Notes under the pieces: model-generated
Database searches by the model: none
What the model saw: the letters and a program-made list of their open reading frames with translations, nothing else
Told to the model about the DNA's origin: nothing
In this document: in pieces, positions 1 through 9,276 of the stretch
Layout of the letters: each line of letters begins with the position of its first letter
Position numbering within the stretch: the first letter of the stretch is position 1
IMG/VR virus record: IMGVR_UViG_3300037245_001177
Span: 1-50,063 of that record
Length of the DNA stretch: 50,063 nt
DNA from: a virus
Direction: 5' to 3' (one strand)
Position numbers and translations under genes: made by a program

Positions 1-159
1 AATACAGTCTTTATTTGATATAAATAGAGGTTCTGTAACTATTGAAAACAATGTTATTACTTTAGGTGTTGGTAATCATTTTTTTATAGACAAAACAAAT
101 ACAACAGTTTCGACTAATGTAGCTATTGAGGAAGTTCATACTTTAGGACATAATGAAAG
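1..159. repeat. End overlap, left copy (circular map)
   Basis: Bases 1-159 are the same as 49905-50063 except at position 33 (C here, A at 49937). The overlap lies inside a single reading frame, so the window is a circularised or circularly permuted genome rather than one with free non-coding ends. The mismatch changes a serine codon to tyrosine. Confidence 0.95.
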
Positions 160-2077
160 TTTAGTATTTGAAAAAAACACAACTTCATTTGTTAAAAAAT
201 CAAATAGTTCTGTTAGTATGGTTGATGATATTCATTTACTTAATTATGATAGTACGGCTGGTCTTGGTGGTGGTTTATGGTATAAATTAATATTAAGTAA
301 TGAAACTGCAAATATTAAAAACAATGCTTTATACAGTATTTGTAGAGCTTCTGTAATTATAAGTGGTGCTAATGTAACTGTTGGCTCACAATTTATTTAC
401 ACAACCTTTAGGGATGGAACGGTTAAAACATTAAATCATAGCGAAACTTTATATGCTATGCCTAGCGGTGGTCGTTTAGTTCATAATTTCACAACCAATA
501 CTTTAGAGATAAGAACATCATCTCAACTTGAATATGATGACGCTGTGGTTTTAGTTTATGATGGTTCAGAGGGTTTTAATAGTGGTTTATGGTATGCAAA
601 AAAAGTATTGAATGAAAAAATAGATTTAAACACTACAAATATATCTTACTTCGGTTTTAAAATATCATCAATAACATACAGGGCTTCGATATTATCAATA
701 AGCGGTAATGTTATAACTATCGGCAGTGGTAATTATTTCTTTTTAAATGGAACTTGGGATGGTGGACAATCACCAAAAATGAGTGCAAATGTAGGAACTA
801 ATTTAACTTTCACCTTAGATGATACTAATGGGAGGTATATTGTTTTTGAAAAAGCGAATGACACATTTGGTTATATTTTACAAAAGAAATTTGATGACTT
901 AGATTTATCCAAACACTGCATCATAGGTTATTATGATTTTGAGTTTGGTGGTTTACTACAATACAGGATTTTTGAAAATGCAAACTCTTTTAATAATGTT
1001 GAGAATTTTAGAATAAAGAGTGGTTTAGAAGTTGTGGCACATCAAGGGGTTACAGTAAATGAAATAGCACCAAAAAACAGTTTAGATAGTTTTAAAATGG
1101 CTTCGAGATGTGGTTTTAAATTTGTTGAAACTGATTTACAAAAAACAAGCGATGGTGAATATGTTGTAATACACGACCCAAGTTTAAATTCAAAATATTA
1201 CAATTACCCTGCTTACACACCGATAGCTGGGATGGTTAACACTATTGATAACACTTTAGCAACTTTAAAAGCTGATTATGTTCAAATAAGTAATACTGTA
1301 AGATTTAGACAGCCAATACCTTCTTTATTAGAGTTTTTAAAAGTATGCAGACGATATAAAATATATCCAATAATTGAAATGAAAGGTTTGATTTTATCAG
1401 ATGTTCCTTTAGTAATTTCTCAATGTAATGAAATATTAGGGGCTTCAAATTATGGTTTAACAAGTTTTGATAATAATATGTTAGATGAAGTAAGAACTAT
1501 TACTAATGATGTTAAATTGTATTATATTTCAGAAAATGACCCAGTAGTTTTAAAAGCTAAAATAAATGCAGTCGGTTATTTAGATTATACAACCTTAAAT
1601 GAAACATTAGTTAAATCATTTAAAAATGAAGGTGTTGGAATTGGTGCTTATACAACCCAAATAGAACAATTTAATAACATGCAAAATTTAGGTGTTGAAT
1701 TTGTTGCTACTGATACAATGGCAAATGATATTGAAGGTTTCCCAATACTCTCAGATTTTTCAGACGGAACATTTGAAAAATATACGCATAACGGAACATT
1801 AACAGATGGTGTTTTAACTCTTACGACTGGACAAGTTGTGTCTTTAACAAATCCAAGCATAACACTTTATTTAGCTGCTTTCTTTTTAGATATTGAAAGT
1901 AAAGGAGATATAACTGTCAATGTAAGTACAAGTGTATTTACGGATACAATTATAAACACTGAAAATAAGAGTGATATTTATCAGGGATTGATTCATGATA
2001 AACAATTTACACTAACAATAACAGCAAACGCAACATCAGAAATAAAAGAGATTAAATTTAATTTAGTTAGATATTAA
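2..2077 (+). CDS. Tail fibre / receptor-binding protein with GDPD domain (3' part)
   Basis: This is the 3' part of a gene cut by the window start. The frame is open from base 2 and joins the gene starting at 49516 across the 159-bp end overlap, giving 821 residues in all. The first third has repeated modules with NVITLGxGN and GLWYK motifs, about 100 residues each. From about 1028 to 1740 lies a glycerophosphodiester phosphodiesterase (GDPD) barrel: VVAHQG, APKNSLDSF, ETDLQKTSDGEYVVIHDP, IIEMK and FVATD. Family members use His, Glu, Asp and His to bind metal and cleave glycerophosphodiesters. Here HQG replaces the usual HRG. The C-terminus is beta-rich. Such domains on fibres probably act on teichoic-acid-like or phosphoglycerol-decorated surface glycans; the substrate is inferred. 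The internal ATG at 218 is not the true start. Confidence 0.85.
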   Translation: MQSLFDINRGSVTIENNVITLGVGNHFFIDKTNTTVSTNVAIEEVHTLGHNESLVFEKNTTSFVKKSNSSVSMVDDIHLLNYDSTAGLGGGLWYKLILSNETANIKNNALYSICRASVIISGANVTVGSQFIYTTFRDGTVKTLNHSETLYAMPSGGRLVHNFTTNTLEIRTSSQLEYDDAVVLVYDGSEGFNSGLWYAKKVLNEKIDLNTTNISYFGFKISSITYRASILSISGNVITIGSGNYFFLNGTWDGGQSPKMSANVGTNLTFTLDDTNGRYIVFEKANDTFGYILQKKFDDLDLSKHCIIGYYDFEFGGLLQYRIFENANSFNNVENFRIKSGLEVVAHQGVTVNEIAPKNSLDSFKMASRCGFKFVETDLQKTSDGEYVVIHDPSLNSKYYNYPAYTPIAGMVNTIDNTLATLKADYVQISNTVRFRQPIPSLLEFLKVCRRYKIYPIIEMKGLILSDVPLVISQCNEILGASNYGLTSFDNNMLDEVRTITNDVKLYYISENDPVVLKAKINAVGYLDYTTLNETLVKSFKNEGVGIGAYTTQIEQFNNMQNLGVEFVATDTMANDIEGFPILSDFSDGTFEKYTHNGTLTDGVLTLTTGQVVSLTNPSITLYLAAFFLDIESKGDITVNVSTSVFTDTIINTENKSDIYQGLIHDKQFTLTITANATSEIKEIKFNLVRY

Positions 2078-2101
2078 TTATGACAAACATTTTATAATAT
2101 T

Positions 2102-2158
2102 ATGGCAATAACATTTAGCAAATCATTAAGCACAACAGCAACAATAGCAATGTATTAA
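2102..2158 (+). CDS. Tiny 18-residue ORF between tail genes, possibly vestigial
   Basis: An ATG preceded by an A/T-rich stretch opens an 18-codon frame beginning MAITFSKSLSTT. It fills the 91-bp gap between the GDPD fibre gene and the next tail gene. The N-terminus looks like the start of a structural protein, but the frame stops at once. It may be a leftover of a truncated gene or may not be translated. Confidence 0.2.
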   Translation: MAITFSKSLSTTATIAMY

Positions 2159-2168
2159 AAAGTAAATT

Positions 2169-4172
2169 ATGGCTAAGAGTAAAATAGTAATAACGTTTAA
2201 TTCTATTCCGGCAATTGGGACTAAATTGTGGATAAATAATGATTTAAGTGCAACTGTTTTAAAAGAAACTTTTGATGATATAAGAACGTTCAATGGAGTT
2301 ACTTTAATTGGAGCAAATGTAGATGAATGTGCATTTAATTATTTAACTGCTTTAAATTTAGATTATAATAGTGGTGGTCTTTATATTATTACGGTATTAA
2401 ACAATGTTGTTACTATTGAAGCTGTTCAGGATGGAGTTACTTTTACAGAAACTAACAATACAACAAGTGGAGCAGTTACAACAGTTGATGAAAATGAACC
2501 AGCTACTCCAGAATTAACAATTGATGATATTACTTTTTCTGAGGCAGATACAAATCCTTGTGATAATATTAAAGTTACGGTTACAACAAGTGAATTAGCA
2601 ACAAAAGTTACTTCACCTTTATTAATTGATCCAAATAACGATAATCCTTTCAGTTTTGATTGGGTACGACAAGTTATAATAGATATAATTTGTAAAACAG
2701 CTACATTAAATGCAAATCAAACAATTGCAACTCCTGAAATACTTTCAGTTGGTACAACACAAATAAATATCGTAAATACACCAACTGGAGGTGATGTTAC
2801 TGTAACACACGACTTAAATGTTCTTTTAGAATTAGAATATTCTTTAGATGGTATTTTGTGGCAATCAGGATTTAATGCAAATAAATTCACAGGATTAGTA
2901 GAAGATTCTTATACGATGTACGTTAGAGATCAATTCGGTTGTGAAATAACCATACCTTTTGAAATAACTGTTTTTACACCAGATATTAGTGTAACTGATG
3001 CCTTCAATTATTTAGCAAAAGAAATGTCAATTAGGTTTAAACGTAATCAAGTTTGGGATTTCTGCAATATTTATAGAATAGAGGAAAATACCTTAAGTTG
3101 TGAAGAAAAAGTTGAAAACGCTTATAAAATTGTTCAAAAGTTTCAAACTTGTGATATTATAACAACTCAATTTTTATCTAATTATGATACTTTAGAGGCA
3201 AATGTAATTAAAGAAGATTTATCAAGAGATGTTTTAACGATATCTAAAAAAAGTAATAATATTGGTACCAAAGATAAACGTGATGCAACTTATTATAATG
3301 CTGAGAATAATCAAACTGGTATTTATTACACAAGTGGAGATACTTATAATTACGATACAGGATTCCCTAATGGTACCTATGCTTTAAATGGAGCTCTACC
3401 TAATTATGGTGCTATTGGAAACTTTATTTTATTAGATGGTGAGGGTTGGTTTGAAATTGTAAATATTATTTATAGCGAAGAATTTAATGCTGATGTTTTA
3501 ATTATTAATTTTGTTTATACAGGAATACCAACTCAAATTATAGTTTCTTCTGAATATAATCAAAAGAATTATGAGGTTTATGAATTTGATATTGATATGT
3601 CATCTTATGAAAATCAAGAAATACAAGTTGAACTTTTATTAAGTGATGCTGTTTTCGATGATTATAACTATCTTAGCGAAAAGATAGAGGTTGCTGAACG
3701 ATGGAATGATACTTTAGAATTTATTTGGTACAATACAACTGATACTTGGGTATTTTACAGTACTGGAATTAAAAACAAAGCAAGAGTTTATTTTCAAACG
3801 TTTGAACCTGGAAATGATAGTGAGTTGGATATTCATAAAACAGATATTACAACAATTATGATTAATAGTGAAAGCTATGAAACAATGAATTTAATTCTAG
3901 GATCTTTTGCCGATATTAGCACTGGTATTAAAAGACAATTAACATTAGCTTCAATACATAAGGAATTTTATATAGATAAAGAACAATTTGTATCAAATTC
4001 TGAACCTGAAACAGAACCTATTAAATTCACAAATCAAAGTGTTTTAACTTTTAGTTTAACAAAAACTGGTAAAGTATTTAATTCTGAATGGAATGGTCAA
4101 GGTAATGCGATTGAAAGCCTTGAATTAGTTGGATTAATAGAATATGACAATACTAATTATTTAAAATATTAA
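2169..4172 (+). CDS. Large tail or adhesin-like structural protein with SprB-like domain
   Basis: A 667-residue protein placed directly after the tail fibre, so a virion tail or fibre component is likely. No signal peptide is visible. The N-terminal ~120 residues are beta-rich. Residues about 130-270 hold a bipartite Ig-like region ending in LEYSLDG, WQSG, FTGLVEDSYTMYVRD and FGCE. This is the signature of the SprB-type repeat in flavobacterial gliding adhesins (YSxDGxxWQ...FxGLxxGxYTxxVxDxxGC). The C-terminal ~400 residues are rich in aromatic and acidic residues, with many short beta strands, and resemble no family I know. The start follows an AAAAAGTAAATT stretch. Confidence 0.6.
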   Translation: MAKSKIVITFNSIPAIGTKLWINNDLSATVLKETFDDIRTFNGVTLIGANVDECAFNYLTALNLDYNSGGLYIITVLNNVVTIEAVQDGVTFTETNNTTSGAVTTVDENEPATPELTIDDITFSEADTNPCDNIKVTVTTSELATKVTSPLLIDPNNDNPFSFDWVRQVIIDIICKTATLNANQTIATPEILSVGTTQINIVNTPTGGDVTVTHDLNVLLELEYSLDGILWQSGFNANKFTGLVEDSYTMYVRDQFGCEITIPFEITVFTPDISVTDAFNYLAKEMSIRFKRNQVWDFCNIYRIEENTLSCEEKVENAYKIVQKFQTCDIITTQFLSNYDTLEANVIKEDLSRDVLTISKKSNNIGTKDKRDATYYNAENNQTGIYYTSGDTYNYDTGFPNGTYALNGALPNYGAIGNFILLDGEGWFEIVNIIYSEEFNADVLIINFVYTGIPTQIIVSSEYNQKNYEVYEFDIDMSSYENQEIQVELLLSDAVFDDYNYLSEKIEVAERWNDTLEFIWYNTTDTWVFYSTGIKNKARVYFQTFEPGNDSELDIHKTDITTIMINSESYETMNLILGSFADISTGIKRQLTLASIHKEFYIDKEQFVSNSEPETEPIKFTNQSVLTFSLTKTGKVFNSEWNGQGNAIESLELVGLIEYDNTNYLKY

Positions 4173-4175
4173 GAT

Positions 4176-4571
4176 ATGGCAACATTAGACGATTTAGCCT
4201 TGCAAGTTAATGCTAATACAGAATGGATAAATGGAGTAATTGCATCTGGTAAAAAAATTAATGAATTAGATACACAGTCTCCGACTACAACAACTGGAGA
4301 AATAGCAGTTGTAGATAGTGGAGTAACTAAAAAAGTATCTATTGCAGAATTGATAATTAAATTTATAGACGCTACATTTGTAACTATTAGTGGTTTAGAA
4401 TTTAGAATTAGTAAAGCATCTGCAAATGTAGATAGAACTATTTTAGAAGTTAACGATGAGATTACAGGTTACATTGATAACGGAGACACTTTCTTAATGG
4501 CAAAATATTTAGGAGGCGATCAAACAGATTTTACAAACGAGGCAGTTTACGAATCATTTAGTGGATTTTAA
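4176..4571 (+). CDS. Small tail/fibre-associated structural protein
   Basis: A 131-residue acidic protein, 3 bp after the previous gene. The N-terminal ~50 residues (TLDDLALQVNANTEWINGV, then KINELDTQSPTT) resemble the short helical linkers and 'xxINELxxxxxxxxxDxxxV' adapters that start phage fibre subunits. The remainder is beta-rich. It probably acts with the neighbouring fibre proteins. No enzymatic motif is visible, so the exact role is unknown. Confidence 0.5.
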   Translation: MATLDDLALQVNANTEWINGVIASGKKINELDTQSPTTTTGEIAVVDSGVTKKVSIAELIIKFIDATFVTISGLEFRISKASANVDRTILEVNDEITGYIDNGDTFLMAKYLGGDQTDFTNEAVYESFSGF

Positions 4572-4582
4572 AAATTAAAACA

Positions 4583-6844
4583 ATGAAAAAAATATTTTTA
4601 TTAGTAGCGTTATTTATAAGTACTTTAACCTTTGGGCAAATAAGTACTAAAATATCAGCTCCAAATACAGCGAGTATAAACGATAGTGTTGTGATGGTTG
4701 GTAGTGATAAAAGGCTTACTCATTTAACTGTAGGAGAATTATCAAAAAGAGTTTTAGCTGATATAGAATCAGTCACTTTAGATACTATTAAATTTAACGA
4801 TGGTGGTTTTATAGAGTGGAATGGTGGTGAATATACAATAGATGTTGAAACTGGATTAGGAGCTACTATACAGGTTGGCCAAGAAACATTAATGCTTTAC
4901 TTTAACGATACAGGTATAACAATACCTAATGGAACAGTATTGCATCCGAAATCAGGCACATCTATAATGGGTGTTATAGTACCAACGCCAGAATTAGCAG
5001 ATGCCTCCCTTCACGAAACAAGCGAAGGTACTTTATCAATAGCAACACACGATATTTTAAACGGGGAATTAGGATTTTCTACTAGATTTGGAAAGGTTAG
5101 AGATTTAGATACGAGCTTATTAATACCCGGTTCAACTATATGGTTATCAGCAACAATACCAGGTACATTTACAAATAGTAAACCTGAATTTCCAAACTAC
5201 TCAATTTCATTAGGAGGGGTTTTAAATGCTGCGACAGCACCAGATGGAGAGATTTTTTGTACCATAACTAGAACCATAGAAGATGTTTTTAATAATTTTT
5301 GGAACGGTATATTTTTAGAAACTTTTAAATTTAATATAACTAGCGATGGAGCTATTATTACTGGTAGTTTATTACCATCTAACGGTCATCCTGATATGAC
5401 GATGAATTTTAGTGATGGCTTTACCACTTTAGATACATCTCCAGCAGTTACCATAGTTTTAACAGCGGGAACAGATATTAATCCACAATTAAATTATATT
5501 TATATTCCAAAATCAACAAAAGTATTAACTGTATCAACCTCTGGATTTCCAACAGAGGAACATATAAAAGTTTCAACATCAGTTTTAAGAAGTGCTACAG
5601 CAACTCAAACAGATGGAGCTTTAAGGAATCAGAATCATAATGACCACTTAGCTAGTACAATAACATTCCAAGGACATTTACCTCATATAACTGAAAGAAT
5701 GAGGCAAGACCCTTCTAAATGGGATTCAGGAGTAGCGACAACTGTAACAATAATTGACGCTTCAACTCCTGATGATGTTTTTGTGTCTACAACAGGTGGT
5801 AAAATATACCAAATTCATAAACAAGATTTTCCAGTTTTAGACACTCAAACAGGAGATGAAATTCACGTTGTAAATAATCTTGCTACACCATATATTGAAA
5901 TTTCTAATCTAAATACTCAAATATTAGATGCTACAGGTACAACATTAAATAATACAAGTTTTAGTTTTGTTCTTTGGGGTGTAATTAATAGTTCAGGAGA
6001 TCCATCTCATTTAATGTTAAATTTACCTACTGATGCTTATGCTTTTGCAAGCCCACAAAATGCCGTTAATGATGCTTTAAATTATTCAGTTTATACAATT
6101 CCAAAAGCATTTGAGGGTGTAGGTTTTTTAATATCAAGATTTACATTTACATATAAAAATGATGAATGGGTTTTATTTGACACAACAGATTTAAGAGGTA
6201 CAATACCAAATACGACTGCTGGAGGTGGTATTGGAGGTGTGGGAGTTACTGAGTTTACAACTTTAACAGATACACCGAATTCATATATTGGAGAAGGTTT
6301 AAAAATGGTTCGTGTTGGTAGTGGAGAAACTGCTTTAGAGTTTTCAGATGATTATGTTACGAATACGACTACTCAAACTATTAGTGGAGAGAAAACATTT
6401 GATAGCCAAACCATATTTGACGCAGATTTAACTATCAATCTGAATAGATTATTCAATTCTGTTGGTGATGAGTTATTGTTACCACAAGGACAAGATGGAA
6501 GGATAGCTTTAACTTCTGATATACCATCAGGGGAATTTGTAGGAGTAGCAGAATTAAAAGACGAACTAAAAGCTGAATTTGAAATTACAGGAACAGATGT
6601 AGATTTTGATTTAGGAATACAAGGATATAAAACATTAGTTGGAAATACAACTTTAACATTTAGTAATTATTTTGTAGGAAAAATAATTAGTTTAGTTATA
6701 GATGGAGATTATACTTTAACTTTGCCAGCAGGAGTTGATGTTGGGGATTTAGCAAATTACGATGGTACTAAAACCAATTATATACAAGTGTATTGTGCCG
6801 ATGCAATAACACCAGTTTTCTTAACATTTTTAACCGCAAAATAA
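4583..6844 (+). CDS. Large exported phage protein, fibre-like, with Sec signal peptide
   Basis: A 753-residue protein with a clear type I signal peptide (MKKIFLLVALFISTLTFGQ, cleavage after FGQ as is common in flavobacteria). The body has fibre features: an adapter-like N-terminus (ISAPNTASINDSVVMVGSDKRLTHLTVGEL), beta-rich middle parts, a glycine-rich hinge near residue 545, and a C-terminal stretch similar to the ends of other phage fibre or decoration subunits (LTFSNYFVGKIISLVIDGDY). A signal peptide is odd on a virion protein, which would normally assemble in the cytoplasm. It may work in the periplasm or at the host surface, or be exported before joining the particle. Confidence 0.55.
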   Translation: MKKIFLLVALFISTLTFGQISTKISAPNTASINDSVVMVGSDKRLTHLTVGELSKRVLADIESVTLDTIKFNDGGFIEWNGGEYTIDVETGLGATIQVGQETLMLYFNDTGITIPNGTVLHPKSGTSIMGVIVPTPELADASLHETSEGTLSIATHDILNGELGFSTRFGKVRDLDTSLLIPGSTIWLSATIPGTFTNSKPEFPNYSISLGGVLNAATAPDGEIFCTITRTIEDVFNNFWNGIFLETFKFNITSDGAIITGSLLPSNGHPDMTMNFSDGFTTLDTSPAVTIVLTAGTDINPQLNYIYIPKSTKVLTVSTSGFPTEEHIKVSTSVLRSATATQTDGALRNQNHNDHLASTITFQGHLPHITERMRQDPSKWDSGVATTVTIIDASTPDDVFVSTTGGKIYQIHKQDFPVLDTQTGDEIHVVNNLATPYIEISNLNTQILDATGTTLNNTSFSFVLWGVINSSGDPSHLMLNLPTDAYAFASPQNAVNDALNYSVYTIPKAFEGVGFLISRFTFTYKNDEWVLFDTTDLRGTIPNTTAGGGIGGVGVTEFTTLTDTPNSYIGEGLKMVRVGSGETALEFSDDYVTNTTTQTISGEKTFDSQTIFDADLTINLNRLFNSVGDELLLPQGQDGRIALTSDIPSGEFVGVAELKDELKAEFEITGTDVDFDLGIQGYKTLVGNTTLTFSNYFVGKIISLVIDGDYTLTLPAGVDVGDLANYDGTKTNYIQVYCADAITPVFLTFLTAK

Positions 6845-6850
6845 TATACT

Positions 6851-7732
6851 ATGAAAAATTTTATAAAATATTTATTCCTTTCAATTTTACTTACAGCTTC
6901 AACTTTACAAAGTGTTGATGCGCAATTGTTGGGGGATGCGAGGGTGAGAGTTGCTTCAGGTAGTGTATGTGATACTGACGCTTTATTATATATTAATAAT
7001 GCAAACATTACAGATAATACCCAACAGGAGGCAATTTGTCAATTAGTAACAGATTTGAAGGATAATTTACTTTGGGATAAAATAGTAGCTATATACCCAA
7101 TGGTGGGAGGAACAGCGTCAACGCATAAATGGAATTTAAAAGACCCAAGAGATTTAGACGTTGCTTTTAGATTGACTTTTACAGGGGGTTGGGTTCATTC
7201 TTCAACAGGTTCGAAACCTGATGGATCAACAGGATATGCAAACACATATTTAAAACCATTAAGTGAATTGCCCACAAATAATATGTCTATTTCTTATTAT
7301 TCAAGAGAAAATATTACCACTGGAACGGATCAATTAGATATGGGGGCTAGAGATGGTAATATTTTATATTTATCAGCGATTTACGGAGCATCTGGATTAG
7401 AGTTTGTAGCAAGAAACTCTCACAGTGGGACTTTGGCTAGTGCCTCTAATTCAGACGCTAGGGGCTTTTACACTGCAAGTAAATTAGGCAACGTTGCTAG
7501 TGGTTTTAAAATCTACAAAAACACAACGCTTGAAGATACAAAAGTCGGAAATGGTGCAAATCCAAATCGTTCAGTTTATCTTGGGTGTTATAACAATGCT
7601 GGAAGTGCTCAATTATTTTCGAACAGAGAATGTGCTATTGCGTCAATAGGCGAAGGGTTAACAGGCTCGGAGGTTAGCGATTTTTACAATGCAGTACAAA
7701 CATTTCAAACAACATTGGGAAGAGAAATTTAA
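6851..7732 (+). CDS. Exported LamG/concanavalin-like lectin domain protein
   Basis: 293 residues with an N-terminal signal peptide (KYLFLSILLTASTLQSVDAQ). From about residue 75 it follows the layout of LamG-like jelly-roll proteins common in Bacteroidota phages: YPMVGGTASTHKWNLKDPRD, LTFTGGW, DGSTGYANTYLKP, then YLGCYNN and ASIGEGLTGSE, ending FQTTLGRE. Such domains bind glycans. It lies between two other exported proteins, so a role in host-surface binding or superinfection control is possible. Virion location is likewise possible; the signal peptide makes either reading uncertain. Confidence 0.6.
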   Translation: MKNFIKYLFLSILLTASTLQSVDAQLLGDARVRVASGSVCDTDALLYINNANITDNTQQEAICQLVTDLKDNLLWDKIVAIYPMVGGTASTHKWNLKDPRDLDVAFRLTFTGGWVHSSTGSKPDGSTGYANTYLKPLSELPTNNMSISYYSRENITTGTDQLDMGARDGNILYLSAIYGASGLEFVARNSHSGTLASASNSDARGFYTASKLGNVASGFKIYKNTTLEDTKVGNGANPNRSVYLGCYNNAGSAQLFSNRECAIASIGEGLTGSEVSDFYNAVQTFQTTLGREI

Positions 7733-7744
7733 AATAAGAATAAA

Positions 7745-8332
7745 ATGAAAAAAATAATTTTAACATTAGCAATACTAATTTCAACAATCACATATTCACA
7801 AAAAGCAATTGAAATTAACGGAACAATAAAAGTTTATAATAGACTTCCTAAAGTTTGGAATAACACTATAAATTTTAGAAATGCAAATGAAACACAATTA
7901 TATAACTTAGGTTTTAGAGATGTTGTACAACCAACACTTTCAATTTATCAAAGGCGAGGTGTAATTTATCTTGATTCAATAAATGATGTTTATACTTATA
8001 CAATTATAGATTTCACACAAGAAGAAATTGATAATTACGACCAATCTCAATTAGATAGTGATACATCGGCACAATTCTTCCAGAATAGAAAATACGAGGG
8101 TCAATTAATAATAGATAGATTTTCAGCATACATATACAGAAAACACGTTATTGATGGTGTACCAATAAGTCAAATAGTTTTTGCATTAGAGTTTTTTTAT
8201 GAAGCAATACAACCGTTAAAAGATGGTTATTTTGAACTATCAATAAAACGATTAACAGCATTAGAAAGTACTAATCAGCAAATTATTGATATGAAAGCGT
8301 TAATAATTAGTGAGATAAATAAACATTTATAA
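7745..8332 (+). CDS. Exported protein of unknown function (third signal-peptide protein)
   Basis: 195 residues with signal peptide MKKIILTLAILISTITYSQ. The mature part starts with a short beta region (IEINGTIKVYNRLP), then an acidic patch (FTQEEIDNYDQSQ), and ends in helices. 'NGxIKVYNxLPKxW' and 'LGFRDVVxP' are similar to small proteins beside tail-fibre genes in other flavobacterial phages, so an accessory role for the two exported proteins upstream is likely. No catalytic motif is seen. Confidence 0.5.
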   Translation: MKKIILTLAILISTITYSQKAIEINGTIKVYNRLPKVWNNTINFRNANETQLYNLGFRDVVQPTLSIYQRRGVIYLDSINDVYTYTIIDFTQEEIDNYDQSQLDSDTSAQFFQNRKYEGQLIIDRFSAYIYRKHVIDGVPISQIVFALEFFYEAIQPLKDGYFELSIKRLTALESTNQQIIDMKALIISEINKHL

Positions 8333-8381
8333 GTAATAAAAAATTAACTATATTTACATTAACAAATAAAATTTTAAGATT

Positions 8382-8648
8382 ATGAACAGCAAATTATTCA
8401 GATTAAACATATTAGATTTTCTAAAAGGTTTATTAATGGCAATTCTAGTACCAGCGTTAATAGTTATACAAACATCTCTTGAAGCTGGTCAATTAACATT
8501 AGATTGGAAAATAATAGCAACAACATCATTAGCTGGTGGTATTGGTTATTTATTGAAAAATCTTTTATCAGGAGAAAAGAAAATAAATATACAATCAGTA
8601 GGGGGAGAATTACCACCAACAGATGATGAAGAAGGAGGGATTGTATAA
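8382..8648 (+). CDS. Putative holin
   Basis: 88 residues. Residues about 13-30 (FLKGLLMAILVPALIVI) and 46-64 (TTSLAGGIGYLLKNLLS) form two hydrophobic segments around a short loop, followed by a charged acidic tail. This size and layout fit class II-type phage holins, which form the inner-membrane lesion at lysis. It opens the lysis cassette and its stop overlaps the next start (TAATG). A single essential motif does not exist for this family, so the call rests on topology and position. Confidence 0.55.
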   Translation: MNSKLFRLNILDFLKGLLMAILVPALIVIQTSLEAGQLTLDWKIIATTSLAGGIGYLLKNLLSGEKKINIQSVGGELPPTDDEEGGIV

Positions 8649-9037
8649 TGAAAAACAAATTACTTCTTTTTACATTTGTAATATCTTATTTGCCAACTAT
8701 CTTTTTTTCTAATACAAGTCAAAGGATAAATTTAGCATTAATAACGATTAAAAGCACAAGATTAGATTTCGCAGCTTTATTCTATACAACTGCAATTAAT
8801 TTTTTTATATTAGCATATTGTTTACATTTTAAAAAAGGAATTGATAGAAGAGTTACAAAGTTTATTTTAATTATAACATCATTAGATTTTATACATTTAT
8901 TATTATTTGCAAAGCAAGGATATGGGGTCGCTAAAATAGGAATTGCATTTTTAATATATTTAATTTTAGAATGGAAAACAACAATTACATACATCAAAAA
9001 AACCCTCACAAAATGGCGAATATTAAACTATTCTTAA
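8648..9037 (+). CDS. Polytopic membrane protein in lysis cassette
   Basis: 129 residues with about four hydrophobic segments (near 4-20, 42-60, 70-88, 95-107) and a basic C-terminus. It overlaps the holin-like gene by one base and the next gene at its 3' end, so the three are probably translated together. It may be a second holin, a pinholin or an antiholin. No known family is recognised. Confidence 0.45.
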   Translation: MKNKLLLFTFVISYLPTIFFSNTSQRINLALITIKSTRLDFAALFYTTAINFFILAYCLHFKKGIDRRVTKFILIITSLDFIHLLLFAKQGYGVAKIGIAFLIYLILEWKTTITYIKKTLTKWRILNYS

Positions 9038-9276
9038 AATTCTTTGACTTCATATTTATTAGTATATGGGGATTAACAGTTATAGACTTATTAAAAATCG
9101 CAACGGAAACCCCGTATGCATCAATAGATAATTGGATAAAAACACTAATGGCTCTAGGTGGGTTGGTATATTTAATATTTTCTATTCCTCACAAAATAAA
9201 AATGCAAAAATTAGAGCGTAAAATGAAGGAAGAACAAATTGAGAAACTAGAACGTGAAAATGAAAAATTAAGATAA
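9013..9276 (+). CDS. Small membrane protein with C-terminal coiled coil
   Basis: 87 residues from the ATG at 9013 (MANIKLFLKFF). A longer frame starts at 8971, but that would overlap the previous gene by 67 bases, against 25. Two hydrophobic segments (about residues 9-27 and 43-57) are followed by a strongly charged helix (KLERKMKEEQIEKLERENEKL) that should form a coiled coil. The position between a holin candidate and DUF5675 suggests a role in lysis, perhaps as a holin partner. The function is not established. Confidence 0.5.
   Translation: MANIKLFLKFFDFIFISIWGLTVIDLLKIATETPYASIDNWIKTLMALGGLVYLIFSIPHKIKMQKLERKMKEEQIEKLERENEKLR

Noticed and set aside
218-220. ATG at 218 as a gene start
   Set aside because: The frame is open from base 2 and joins the gene at 49516 across the end overlap.
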